Source: Reyranella massiliensis 521 (GTDB lineage: Bacteria > Pseudomonadota > Alphaproteobacteria > Reyranellales > Reyranellaceae). From it: 64,000 nt of DNA. The first letter of the stretch is position 1. Each line of letters opens with the position of its first letter. Positions 57,226 to 64,000 of the stretch are shown here, piece by piece. Under the pieces are notes generated by a model. That model saw nothing but the letters and a program-made list of their open reading frames with translations, ran no database searches and had not been told where the DNA came from. The translations under genes were made by a program, and so were the position numbers. The stretch spans positions 25,192-89,191 of the forward strand of contig CAMARK010000004.1 of the NCBI GenBank assembly GCA_945860205.1. The letters run 5' to 3'.

Positions 57226-58417
57226 CTATGTTGCAGCAACATCCCCGCCAGCCGATCGTTCCTTCACGCCGTCGATTTCCACGGCAAGGCGCTGGAGCGG
57301 CGCATCGATCTCGTAGATCAATCCCGAGGGCTCGAACCTGAATGCCGGCGGGCCGCCGAAATCCTGGGCCACCGCGCTTTCCAACAACAGCCTGCCGAAG
57401 CCGCGGCGGGTCGGCGGGACCACGGGCGGTCCACCCCGTTCCCGCCACTGGAACCTGAACCGGGCCGAGGCGCCCGCCCCGTCGATCGCCCAGGTGATCG
57501 CGACCCGGCCCGCCGGCACGGACAGCGCGCCGTACTTGGCCGCGTTGGTCGACAGTTCATGGACGACGAAGGTGAAAGTCTGCGCCACCCGTCGATTGAG
57601 CATCACCTCGGGGCCGGAAACCTCGACCCGGTCGGAAAAGCTTTCGCATTCGAGCCGGACGATCTCGGCCACCGCTGCGCCTTTGAAGCCGCCGGTGACC
57701 AGCGCCGTTTGACTGTGCGCCAGCGCCTGGATGCGCTGCGAGAGGATGTCGCGCTCCTCGGCGAGCGGGCGCGTCCCGGACAGAGTGCGTGACGCGACCG
57801 CCTGAACCACGGCGAGCAGGTTCTTTCCCCGGTGGGCGAGTTCGTTCATCAGGAAGCGCTGACTCCTCGGCGTCCTTGCGCTCGGTGATGTCGTAGAAGC
57901 AGTCGACGGCTCCGGTGATGATTCCGCATTCGTCCTTCAGCGGAAGGATATTGACGACGATGACCACGCGCGAGCCATCGGGCCGCTCGACGACCACTTC
58001 CATGTCGTGCACCGCCGGCACCTTGCCGCTCAGGACTTCGGACATGCCACACAGCTCGGGAGGTATGAGGGTGCCGTCTGGATGGAACAGCTTGACCGCT
58101 CCGCAAAATCGCTCGCCGTGCTCTCCCAGGACCGGCTCGCGGCCCCACAGCTCGGCGGCGCGGCGGTTGAAGTTCACGATCGTGCCCGAGGCGTCGCAGG
58201 AATAGATGGCGACCGGGCCCAGATCGAAAAGGGTGCGGTAGCGCTGCTCGCTGGCGCGCAACGCCGTCTCGGCTTGCTGGCGCTCAACGTTTTCATTTTG
58301 CAGCTGGACGTTCAACGAATGGGTGATCCCGGTGAGTTCGTCCTGGCGAACCAGGCCGAGGACCAACGCCTCGTTCATGGCGCGCATCTTTTCCTGGAGG
58401 CGGGCGGCTTCGGGCAT
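57226..58417 (-). pseudogene. PAS-HWE histidine kinase, frameshifted
   Basis: Two overlapping frames make one kinase of about 396 aa. Frame 1 (58417-57863): MNEALVLGLVRQDELTG, then a PAS domain (LRASEQRYRTLFDLGPVAIYS in pieces, and VVNILPLKDECGIITGA), ending at ITERKDAEE. Frame 2 (57861-57226): QRFLMNELAHRGKNLLAVV (phospho-acceptor His in AHRGKN), VHELSTNAAKYGAL, and FQWRERGGPPVV with the W-x-E of HWE kinases. One extra base (or two missing) at 57862 separates them. If real, translation could still begin at ATG 57849 to yield a kinase core of 207 aa. A sequencing or assembly error is the main alternative. Confidence 0.8.
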
Positions 58418-58428
58418 GAAACTTTCCT

Positions 58429-59985
58429 CTATCCCTTCGCCTTCGCCTTCGCCTTCGGTTCGGGCGGGGCTTCGGGCTTCTGCGGTGGGCGTGGACCGGC
58501 ACGCGTCGGGATGCCGGTGGTCAGTCCGTCGTATTCCGTCGACCGCGGCCGGATCACGACCACACCCTTGTCGGTGATGACGTATTCGCGGATGTCCTTG
58601 CTGTGATTGCCGCCACGCATCTTGATGACGACCATGACCTTGCGAAGCTGGCCGTCGATCTCGACATAGCGCAGCCGGATGATGTCGTCGGTCAGGAACG
58701 AGATCGTGTAGTGGCTGAAGGAGAACTGGGTGAAGGTGTCCTCGACCTCGACGGTGCTGAGAATCGTGACGCCGGCGCCGGTCAGGGCCACGATCATGCG
58801 GTAGAGCGATTCGCGGAAGTCCTCGCGGAAACCGGGTGCCAGCGCCATTTCCAGGCTGACCAGCGAATCGATCACCAGCCGCTTGGCGCCCACCCGTTCG
58901 ACCGCGTCGAGGATCTCCTGCATGACTTCATCGACCGAAAGATCGAGCGGGCGCAGGTAGACGATCTCGAGTTTTCCCTTGTCCTGCGGCGTCTTCAAAT
59001 TCAGGCCGAAACTGTCGGCGCGGTCGGTGTAGCCCCGCGGACGTTCCTCGAAGATCGCCATGATCCCGGGCTCGCCCTTGCGCAGTCCCGCGGCAATGAA
59101 TTGCGTGGCCAGCGCCGATTTGCCCGTTCCCGAGGGTCCCGCGATGAGCAGGCTGTCGCCCTCGAGCAAGCCGCCGCCCATCATCTCGTCGAGCTCGGGG
59201 ATGCCCATGGACAGCCGGCGACGCCGGGCCGGCCTGTGGTACAGGTTGCTGAATCCCAGGGTGCGCGAGAAGGCCTGCAGCCCGCCATCGCTGATCCGCA
59301 CGGTGTGCAGCCCGGGCACCGAATCCTGGCCGCGCACCTTCAGTATCTGCAGCTTTCTCACGACCGAGTTGCGCTCGATCTTCTGGGACAGCCAGAAGAC
59401 ACCGTCGGCGACGGTGAACAGTGGATTGCCGCGGCTTTCCTCCTCGCTGAATTCGCCGACCAGAAAGGTCGTGGCCTGCCAACTGGTCAGAAACTGGGTC
59501 AGGCGCTGGATGAAATCCTGCATCGCCATCTCGCCCGCGCTGGCCATAGCCTTGCGCATCACGGTGCGGAAGGAATCCACGACCACGATGCCCGGCTGGC
59601 TTGCCGTGACTTGGCTGACGATTTCCGCGAGGACCGCATCCAGGTCCTCCTCCAGAACCCGGTCGCTCAGATTGATGAAACGGATCGCCTTGCCCACCTT
59701 GGCCTGGTCGAAGAACGAGAACTGTTGCTGATAGCGCAACATCTTCATGGCGGGTTCGCCAAGGACGGTGAAATACAGCGCCGGACTCTTTGCCGTCGCG
59801 TTGGCGAACATGATCTGATGCGCCAAGGTGGTCTTGCCGGAGCCCGGCATGCCGGCGATGACATTGAAGGAATATTCGGGAATGCCGCCGCCCAGAATGT
59901 CGTCGAGACCGCGCACGCCGGTCGGCAGTTTGCGGATCGCGACCCTGGCTGGCTGGCGTTTTTCAAGACTCTTTTGGGTCTTCAT
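58429..59985 (-). CDS. KaiC-like two-domain ATPase
   Basis: 518 aa with two RecA/KaiC domains. CI has Walker A GMPGSGKT (45-52), Walker B IVVVDSF (133-139) and a catalytic-position LGEP (75-78) with a single Glu. CII has Walker A GPSGTGKS (283-290), the EE pair in FEERP (312-316) and the phosphorylation segment SHYTISFLTDDI (424-435), where the position of cyanobacterial Ser 431 is Ser 429 but that of Thr 432 is Phe 430. The usual RYVEIDGQLRKVMVVIKMRG block follows. The C-terminal tail is Lys/Ala-rich. No kaiA or kaiB is present. Downstream lie a histidine kinase and a regulator, upstream an overlapping 141-aa gene. Confidence 0.9.
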   Translation of the reverse strand: MKTQKSLEKRQPARVAIRKLPTGVRGLDDILGGGIPEYSFNVIAGMPGSGKTTLAHQIMFANATAKSPALYFTVLGEPAMKMLRYQQQFSFFDQAKVGKAIRFINLSDRVLEEDLDAVLAEIVSQVTASQPGIVVVDSFRTVMRKAMASAGEMAMQDFIQRLTQFLTSWQATTFLVGEFSEEESRGNPLFTVADGVFWLSQKIERNSVVRKLQILKVRGQDSVPGLHTVRISDGGLQAFSRTLGFSNLYHRPARRRRLSMGIPELDEMMGGGLLEGDSLLIAGPSGTGKSALATQFIAAGLRKGEPGIMAIFEERPRGYTDRADSFGLNLKTPQDKGKLEIVYLRPLDLSVDEVMQEILDAVERVGAKRLVIDSLVSLEMALAPGFREDFRESLYRMIVALTGAGVTILSTVEVEDTFTQFSFSHYTISFLTDDIIRLRYVEIDGQLRKVMVVIKMRGGNHSKDIREYVITDKGVVVIRPRSTEYDGLTTGIPTRAGPRPPQKPEAPPEPKAKAKAKG

Positions 59986-60407
59986 TTTCCGCTTCCTTCA
60001 GAAAAATCCAGATCGTCGAGAGCCAGCTTGGGCCAGACCTCTCGCACCAGGCGCAGCGTCAGATTCGCGCCGATGAAAGTCGCCAGCAGGCCGAGCAGAT
60101 GGGCGAGCAGCGTGACGCCGCCCTCGAAGCTCTCATCGGGTAAAGGTCGCGCCTTGCGCTCCGTCCATCCCTGGAGAGCGCCATCGGCATCGACGTGCAA
60201 GGCGCGCAGTCCCGGAATTTCGGTGGTCGCCAGCGAGAGCGCGCGGGAAAGAAGCGCGGCGAATCCGACGGTTCCCATGAGCGTCGCGAGCGGTGCGCGC
60301 AGTCTCTCGCAGACGACCAAGGCCGCCGGCTCGGGAGATTTTTGCGCCATCTCCTGTGCGATGAGACGCTCTGCAAATTCCCGCATCCTGGGAGTAGCTT
60401 TTCGCAT
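59982..60407 (-). CDS. 141-aa protein upstream of the KaiC-like gene
   Basis: Unknown family. The N-terminal half is helical (RMREFAERLIAQEMAQKSPE, VVCERLRAPLATLMG) with two possible hydrophobic stretches (LMGTVGFAALLSRALSLA, about 43-60, and LLAHLLGLLATFIGANLTL, about 100-118). A central part (LHVDADGALQGWTERKARP) and an acidic end follow. Its stop overlaps the kaiC start (ATGA, 4 nt), so the pair is translationally coupled. An EcfG-type promoter lies about 100 nt upstream. It could be a membrane-linked partner or adaptor for the KaiC-like protein (inference). Confidence 0.75.
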   Translation of the reverse strand: MRKATPRMREFAERLIAQEMAQKSPEPAALVVCERLRAPLATLMGTVGFAALLSRALSLATTEIPGLRALHVDADGALQGWTERKARPLPDESFEGGVTLLAHLLGLLATFIGANLTLRLVREVWPKLALDDLDFSEGSGK

Positions 60408-60506
60408 TTCAAACGAGCCCGCGTGTCGCCTCGAGGCGAATCCTGGCTGGCACCGCTGCGTTCAAATCATCGATTGATGAAGTACTATTTCGGGCCAACT
60501 GGGAAC

Positions 60507-60531
60507 AACGCCGCGTTACCGGCTTGGTTCC
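60507..60531 (-). promoter_or_regulatory. EcfG-type (general stress) promoter of the KaiC-like operon
   Basis: On the minus strand GGAAC (60531-60527), 16 nt, then CGTT (60510-60507). This is an exact match to the alphaproteobacterial EcfG consensus (GGAAC, 16-17 nt, CGTT). It lies 100 nt upstream of the 141-aa gene start in a 200-nt gap. HWE-family kinases are known inputs to the PhyR-NepR-EcfG pathway, so the match is consistent with the operon content. The plus strand has GGAAC and CGTT only 7 nt apart, not a promoter. Confidence 0.65.
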
Positions 60532-60615
60532 AGTTGTTCAATTTTAGACAGTCGTCCGGCTATCCGTATGTTGCCGCGGCCTGACGCTCCTGGAATAAGG
60601 CCAGCTCTGCTGGTC

Positions 60616-61611
60616 TTATTCGGGCTTCAGCCCGATCTCCTTCAGCACCTGGAGCATCACCTCGGTGTCGCGCTTGAAGACCGCGTTGGTCTGCTCGAAG
60701 TTGAGCGGCCCCTTGATCAGGTAGTTGGTCATGAGCTGCTGCACCTTCGGGTCGGTGCCCGCTTCGAACAGCGCGTCGGCGAGCTTCTTGGCGATGTCGG
60801 GCGGCGTCGCCGACGGCACGGCGAAGGCGGCAAACGCTCTGGTGTCGTAGAAACCGCCGACTGCGCCCTGCTCCTGCATCGTCGGCACGTCGGGCAAGGA
60901 CGCCAGCCGATCGCCGGTGATGGCGATCGCGCGGCCCTTGCCGGAGGCGATCACGGCCGCCGATGCGGCCGGGCTGCCCGATCCGCCGTCGAGCTGCTGC
61001 GCGGTCACGTCGGCCCACATCGCCGCCTCGCCGCGATACTGCACCACCTCGGCCTTGAAGCCGTATTGCTTGGCCATGGTCTCGATCAGCACATGCGGGG
61101 TCGAGCCGGGGCCGTAGGCGCCCCAGTTCACCTTGTCGACCTTCTTGGCGTAGGCGACGAACTCGGCGAGGTTGGTGGCGCCGGTCTTCTCGGCCACCAC
61201 CACCGGCCCGCCGGTGCTGACCGTCATCGCGAGGTAGGTAAAATCCTTCTCCGGGTCGTAGGGCAGGTCCTTCATCGTGACGCGGTTCTGGATCAGCGAC
61301 GAGGAGATGGTGCAGAGGATGGTGTAGCCGTCGGGCGCGGCGCGCTTGACCTCGACGGCACCGATGGCGCCGCCGGCGCCGCCCTTGTTCTCGACGATGA
61401 CCGTCGTGCCGAGCTTGCGCCCGAGGAAGTCGCCGAAGGAGCGCGCGATGCCGTCGGTCTGGCCGCCGGCCGGATAGGGCACGATGATGCGGATCGGCTT
61501 GTTGGGGAAGGTCGCGGCGGTCTGGGCCTGGGCGTTGGCGGCGGTGAAGAGTGCGGGGGTCGCGAGGACGCCGGCGGAGGCCGCGAGGATGCGGCGGCGG
61601 GTTGGATTCAA
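60616..61611 (-). CDS. Bug-family tripartite tricarboxylate transporter receptor
   Basis: 331 aa with a signal peptide (RRRILAASAGVLATPALFTAANAQA in pieces). FPNKPIRIIVPYPAGGQTDGIARSF, VENKGGAGGAIGAVEVKRA and the DGYTILCTISSSLIQNR block define the TctC/Bug family. It is not adjacent to membrane components. Its strand and the gap before the repeat copy E make it a separate unit. The segment encoding TILCTISSSLIQNR recurs as DNA at 56781-56822. Confidence 0.92.
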   Translation of the reverse strand: MNPTRRRILAASAGVLATPALFTAANAQAQTAATFPNKPIRIIVPYPAGGQTDGIARSFGDFLGRKLGTTVIVENKGGAGGAIGAVEVKRAAPDGYTILCTISSSLIQNRVTMKDLPYDPEKDFTYLAMTVSTGGPVVVAEKTGATNLAEFVAYAKKVDKVNWGAYGPGSTPHVLIETMAKQYGFKAEVVQYRGEAAMWADVTAQQLDGGSGSPAASAAVIASGKGRAIAITGDRLASLPDVPTMQEQGAVGGFYDTRAFAAFAVPSATPPDIAKKLADALFEAGTDPKVQQLMTNYLIKGPLNFEQTNAVFKRDTEVMLQVLKEIGLKPE

Positions 61612-61718
61612 GATGTTGCCTCCCTTACAGATTTTGGGAGGGACCTTAGTGCAGAGGGTGTGATTCGGGCAAGCTGCGGCGGGGCTCGCTGTGCGGACGA
61701 GGACTGAGGCGAGACCGA

Positions 61719-61757
61719 TCGACGCTCCCGGACATTGCTTCGCAATGTCCTGACGCT
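61719..61757 (+). repeat. Double-hairpin repeat, copy E
   Basis: TCGACGCTCCC, HP1 with loop TTC (61730-61750), TGACGCT. HP2 is degenerate here (GGCCACGC then AAGCTTGCC). It lies between the Bug-receptor gene and the YbhB-like gene. Confidence 0.75.
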
Positions 61758-61779
61758 AACTGGCCACGCGAAGCTTGCC

Positions 61780-62280
61780 CTATCTCTCGAATTTCCCCGT
61801 AAGCGTGGCCTTCGCCAGCGTGTTGAAGTGGAGCTGGAAGCCCACGATGGCGGCCGAGGTGTCGGCGGCGACGGGGAGTGCGGCTTCCTTCACGGCGAAG
61901 ACGGTGAAGACGTAGCGGTGCGGGCCGTGGCCTTGGGGCGGGCACGGGCCGCCATAGCCCGGGGCGCCGAAGTCGGTGCGGGTCTGCAGCGCGCCTTTGG
62001 GCAGGAGACCCGCTTTGGGGTTGCCGGCGTCGAGCGCGAGCTCGGTCGTGCCGGCCGGGATGTTGACCACCACCCAGTGCCAGAAGCCCGAGCCGGTCGG
62101 CGCGTCGGGATCGAAGCAGTGGACGGCGAAGGACTTCGTGCCCTCGGGCGCGCCGGACCAGCGGAGGTGCGGCGACTTGTTGCCGCCGCCGCAGCCGAAG
62201 CCGTACTCGGCCGACAGGATGTGTTCCATGCCGAGGGTCGCGCCCTCCTTGAAACTGTCGCTCGTCACCGTGAATGCCAT
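61780..62280 (-). CDS. YbhB/YbcL (PEBP) family protein
   Basis: 166 aa, phosphatidylethanolamine-binding fold. The signature CFDPDAPTGSGFWHWVV (about 52-70) and YGGPCPPQGHGPHRYVFTVFAV (in pieces, about 105-126) carry the conserved ligand pocket. No signal peptide is seen. ATG 62280 has a GGGAGG ribosome site; an in-frame extension to 62325 is possible. A Raf-kinase-inhibitor-like role in bacteria is unproven. Confidence 0.92.
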   Translation of the reverse strand: MAFTVTSDSFKEGATLGMEHILSAEYGFGCGGGNKSPHLRWSGAPEGTKSFAVHCFDPDAPTGSGFWHWVVVNIPAGTTELALDAGNPKAGLLPKGALQTRTDFGAPGYGGPCPPQGHGPHRYVFTVFAVKEAALPVAADTSAAIVGFQLHFNTLAKATLTGKFER

Positions 62281-62331
62281 CGATCGCCTCCCGTTATGAT
62301 TCGCCCAGTACGCTTTCTGACTCATGTTCCT

Positions 62332-62348
62332 CTCCCCCGCTAGGGGAG
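62332..62348. repeat. CTCCCC/GGGGAG hairpin repeat
   Basis: CTCCCC, loop CGCTA, GGGGAG. This is a common intergenic palindrome in GC-rich proteobacteria. It precedes repeat copy F by 38 nt. Confidence 0.4.
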
Positions 62349-62386
62349 GCTAGGTGAGGGGGTGACGAAGACTGGGGCGAGAACCT

Positions 62387-62448
62387 TCGACGCTCCCGGA
62401 CATTGCTATGCAATGTCCTGACGCTAACTGGCCGAGCTGCGCTCGGCC
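62387..62448 (+). repeat. Double-hairpin repeat, copy F
   Basis: TCGACGCTCCC, HP1 with loop TAT, TGACGCT and perfect HP2 GGCCGAGC / GCTCGGCC around TGC (62430-62448). It ends 2 nt before the stop codon of the small membrane-protein gene that starts at 62921. Confidence 0.85.
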
Positions 62449-62450
62449 TA

Positions 62451-62921
62451 CTACACGAACCCGATCCAGCGGCCGGCCACCAGGACCGACAGCCACAGGA
62501 CGGCCGAGCAGAAGGCGGCGAGGCGAACACCGGTGCGCGGCTCGCCGTCGATGAGGGCGCGCATGAACGCGCCACTGCGGTGCTGAACCACGATGTTCAC
62601 GAGTGCCGCCAGGAGCAGCGCGAGCTTCCAGAGGAAGGCTTCGTTGCCGAGATACTCGGCCGGCTTCACGGTGAAGAGCCAGAGGCCCGTGACGACGGCG
62701 AGGACGAGGCCGGTGGCCGCGGCGCGGGACAGGAAGGGGCCGATCACACCGAGCGGCACGCGGCGAAAGAAGCCGAGGAGCCGGAGGTCGAGCGGCAGGA
62801 TGGCGCCCACCAGCATGCCCACGCCCAGGATGTGGGCGGCATTGACCAGCAGATAGGCGGTGCCCGAGCGCTGCAGCAGCACGGCGCCGGGCCAGGTTGC
62901 TATCCAGTCGACGAACGCCAT
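62451..62921 (-). CDS. Integral membrane protein, DUF2214-like
   Basis: 156 aa with four hydrophobic segments (about 18-40, 60-82, 90-112 and 130-152). The pattern AYLLVNAAHILGVGMLVGAILPLDLRLLGFFRR (in pieces) resembles small DUF2214-type membrane proteins, sometimes linked to electron transfer. Assignment rests on pattern only. It is 14 nt downstream of the DUF6152-like gene. Confidence 0.7.
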   Translation of the reverse strand: MAFVDWIATWPGAVLLQRSGTAYLLVNAAHILGVGMLVGAILPLDLRLLGFFRRVPLGVIGPFLSRAAATGLVLAVVTGLWLFTVKPAEYLGNEAFLWKLALLLAALVNIVVQHRSGAFMRALIDGEPRTGVRLAAFCSAVLWLSVLVAGRWIGFV

Positions 62922-62934
62922 CAGCAGGGCGCCA

Positions 62935-63333
62935 TCAGTTGGTGCGGATGCGCTCGGGGTAGAGGTCGTAGTTCTTGCCGGCGATGGTGATGCGCACCGC
63001 CTTCATATGCATCTTGGTCTTGTCGAGGGCACGGTTGCCGAGAACGACGATGGCGTCGCCGGGCTTGGCCGAGGTGGCGGTGAAGCCCGAGCGCTCGGTC
63101 TGGTTGGGGTTGCCGAGATCGACCAGCCACGTGGTGCCGTCGGCCGCCGCCACCTGCAGCGAGGGATGCGGCGGCGCCATCGAGATCGAGCGGATGGTGC
63201 CCTTGAGCTCGGTCTGCGCCTCCTCGGCCCAGTTCCAGCCGTGGTGCGCGGCGGCCGGCAGGGCGGCGCCTGCGACGGCGCCGCCGAGGGCGAGCTGAAT
63301 GGCGCGGCGACGATTGAAGTGGAAAGCGGCCAT
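62935..63333 (-). CDS. DUF6152-like secreted protein
   Basis: 132 aa with a Tat-type signal (NRRRAIQLALGGAVAGAALPAAAHHGW in pieces; RRR plus hydrophobic core, cleavage before HHGW). The mature part has ELKGTIRSISMAPPHPSL and DAIVVLGNRALDKTKMHMKAVRI (in pieces). Such proteins are short periplasmic domains found near copper or cytochrome genes, but the function is unknown. Two genes of one operon: this and the membrane protein that follows. Confidence 0.8.
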   Translation of the reverse strand: MAAFHFNRRRAIQLALGGAVAGAALPAAAHHGWNWAEEAQTELKGTIRSISMAPPHPSLQVAAADGTTWLVDLGNPNQTERSGFTATSAKPGDAIVVLGNRALDKTKMHMKAVRITIAGKNYDLYPERIRTN

Positions 63334-63411
63334 CTTTGTCCTCCGTGGTGGCCGGCACCTTATCCGATCCTGGCGCGTTATCACCCCGGTCGAAACAACA
63401 GGAGCCGGCTC

Positions 63412-63885
63412 ATGAACAGTCAAGGATGGCGCGTTCCCGCCCTGGTGCTGGTGGCACTGGTCCTCGGATCGGGACCGGCGCTGGCGCAGCAGCAGCCGCC
63501 GCCCAACCTGGTCGGCACCTGGAAGGCCGTCAGCCCGGGGGCCGCCGTGGTCGGCGCAAACCCCTATCACCCGGGGGCAACGGGCACCTCGCAGAGCGAG
63601 CCGCGCTTCACCGACCCGATCGAGTTCACGATCACGATCGGCACCCAGAAGGCCAACCGCTTCACGGGCGAGCTGACGGACGGCAAGCGCACCGAGAAAC
63701 TGATCGGCGCGATCTCGCCCAACAATTTGGGCGGCATCGTCCTCGACGACGACGGCCAGTACATCTTCACGATCCGGGATCTGGAGACGCTGGACGTCTG
63801 CTATTCGCACATGACGCCGGCCAGCAAGGTGGTGGCGTGCTTTCCCTGGACCAAAAATAGGGTCTTCCGGGAATCGAGTGGGTGA
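63412..63885 (+). CDS. Secreted hypothetical protein
   Basis: 157 aa with a signal peptide (VPALVLVALVLGSGPALA). The mature chain begins with PNLVGTWKAVSPGAAVVG and has a lipocalin-like beta pattern (FTITIGTQKANRFTGEL, GIVLDDDGQYIFTI). It resembles small extracytoplasmic proteins with a GTW motif but no family is certain. ATG 63412 follows GGAG. The longer open frame upstream is antisense to the DUF6152-like gene. Confidence 0.75.
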   Translation: MNSQGWRVPALVLVALVLGSGPALAQQQPPPNLVGTWKAVSPGAAVVGANPYHPGATGTSQSEPRFTDPIEFTITIGTQKANRFTGELTDGKRTEKLIGAISPNNLGGIVLDDDGQYIFTIRDLETLDVCYSHMTPASKVVACFPWTKNRVFRESSG

Positions 63886-64000
63886 TTGGGGAGATCATAG
63901 GGCGCGAAAAGCTTGTGGATAGCGGTCTTTCTGCGCTTTGAGGCTCGCAGTAATTTGGCACAGTGAGGGATGGGCAAAACAGTGAAGCGGCAGCGTCGTC

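Noticed and set aside
58603..60477. Long plus-strand frame opposite the KaiC-like gene
   Set aside because: Antisense shadow; KaiC motifs are all on the minus strand.
60502..60517. GGAAC and CGTT on the plus strand as an EcfG promoter
   Set aside because: Only 7 nt separate the boxes; only the minus-strand pair has the right spacing.
63970..64000. Possible gene start MGKTVKRQRR at the right edge
   Set aside because: Only ten codons are visible; there is not enough sequence to call a gene.

Overview
The window is GC-rich chromosomal DNA (about two thirds G+C by eye) from an alphaproteobacterium. The evidence is gene content and order: bolA next to a J-domain gene and cobS-cobT (aerobic cobaltochelatase), xerD/aroK/aroB/CNNM in one neighbourhood, an Atm1-type ABC exporter, single-chain methylmalonyl-CoA mutase, MeaB, an HWE-family histidine kinase and an EcfG-type promoter. 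Two Bug-type tricarboxylate receptor genes suggest a Rhodospirillales/Reyranella- or Bradyrhizobium-like soil organism. That placement is inference, and no rRNA or tRNA was seen.

Region 1 (1-5.4 kb) has argJ (cut by the left edge), a periplasmic PpiC-type foldase and, divergently, secA. Region 2 (5.4-10.8 kb) is an envelope glycolipid cluster with two multi-pass GT-C type proteins, a GT2 transferase and an AglD/LPG-synthase-like membrane protein. Region 3 (10.9-13.9 kb) is a divergent tonB / TonB-dependent receptor pair with a Zur-like palindrome between them, which suggests zinc uptake. Region 4 (13.9-24.3 kb) is mixed catabolic and accessory genes.

Region 5 (24.3-45 kb) is conserved core: accA, xerD, aroK-aroB, a CNNM transporter, bolA, a J protein, cobS-cobT, rpmB, meaB, the Atm1-type exporter and methylmalonyl-CoA mutase. 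Cobaltochelatase makes B12, and MeaB protects the B12-dependent mutase. A 59-aa membrane protein, easily missed, is encoded upstream of a 540-aa secreted protein. Region 6 (45-51.4 kb) has a PHA depolymerase, a GST, DUF3833, a Bug receptor, an esterase and a class III cyclase.

Region 7 (51.4-54.5 kb, with further copies to 62.5 kb) is decayed and rich in palindromes. At least seven copies of one double-hairpin repeat lie here. Three of them break up a cupin gene. An HNH fragment, a truncated ORF of lower GC and a DUF433/DUF5615 toxin-antitoxin pair share the area.

Region 8 (54.5-60.5 kb) is a signalling island: a membrane Ser/Thr kinase, then a tight operon of a 141-aa protein, a two-domain KaiC-like ATPase, a PAS-HWE histidine kinase (frameshifted here) and a CheY-like regulator. 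A textbook EcfG (general stress) promoter precedes it. This operon is the best candidate for an undescribed system. The regulator's 3' end runs into a fragment of a Bug-receptor gene, 42 nt of which match the receptor gene at 60.6-61.6 kb exactly. Region 9 (60.6-64 kb) has that receptor, a PEBP/YbhB protein and small secreted or membrane proteins.
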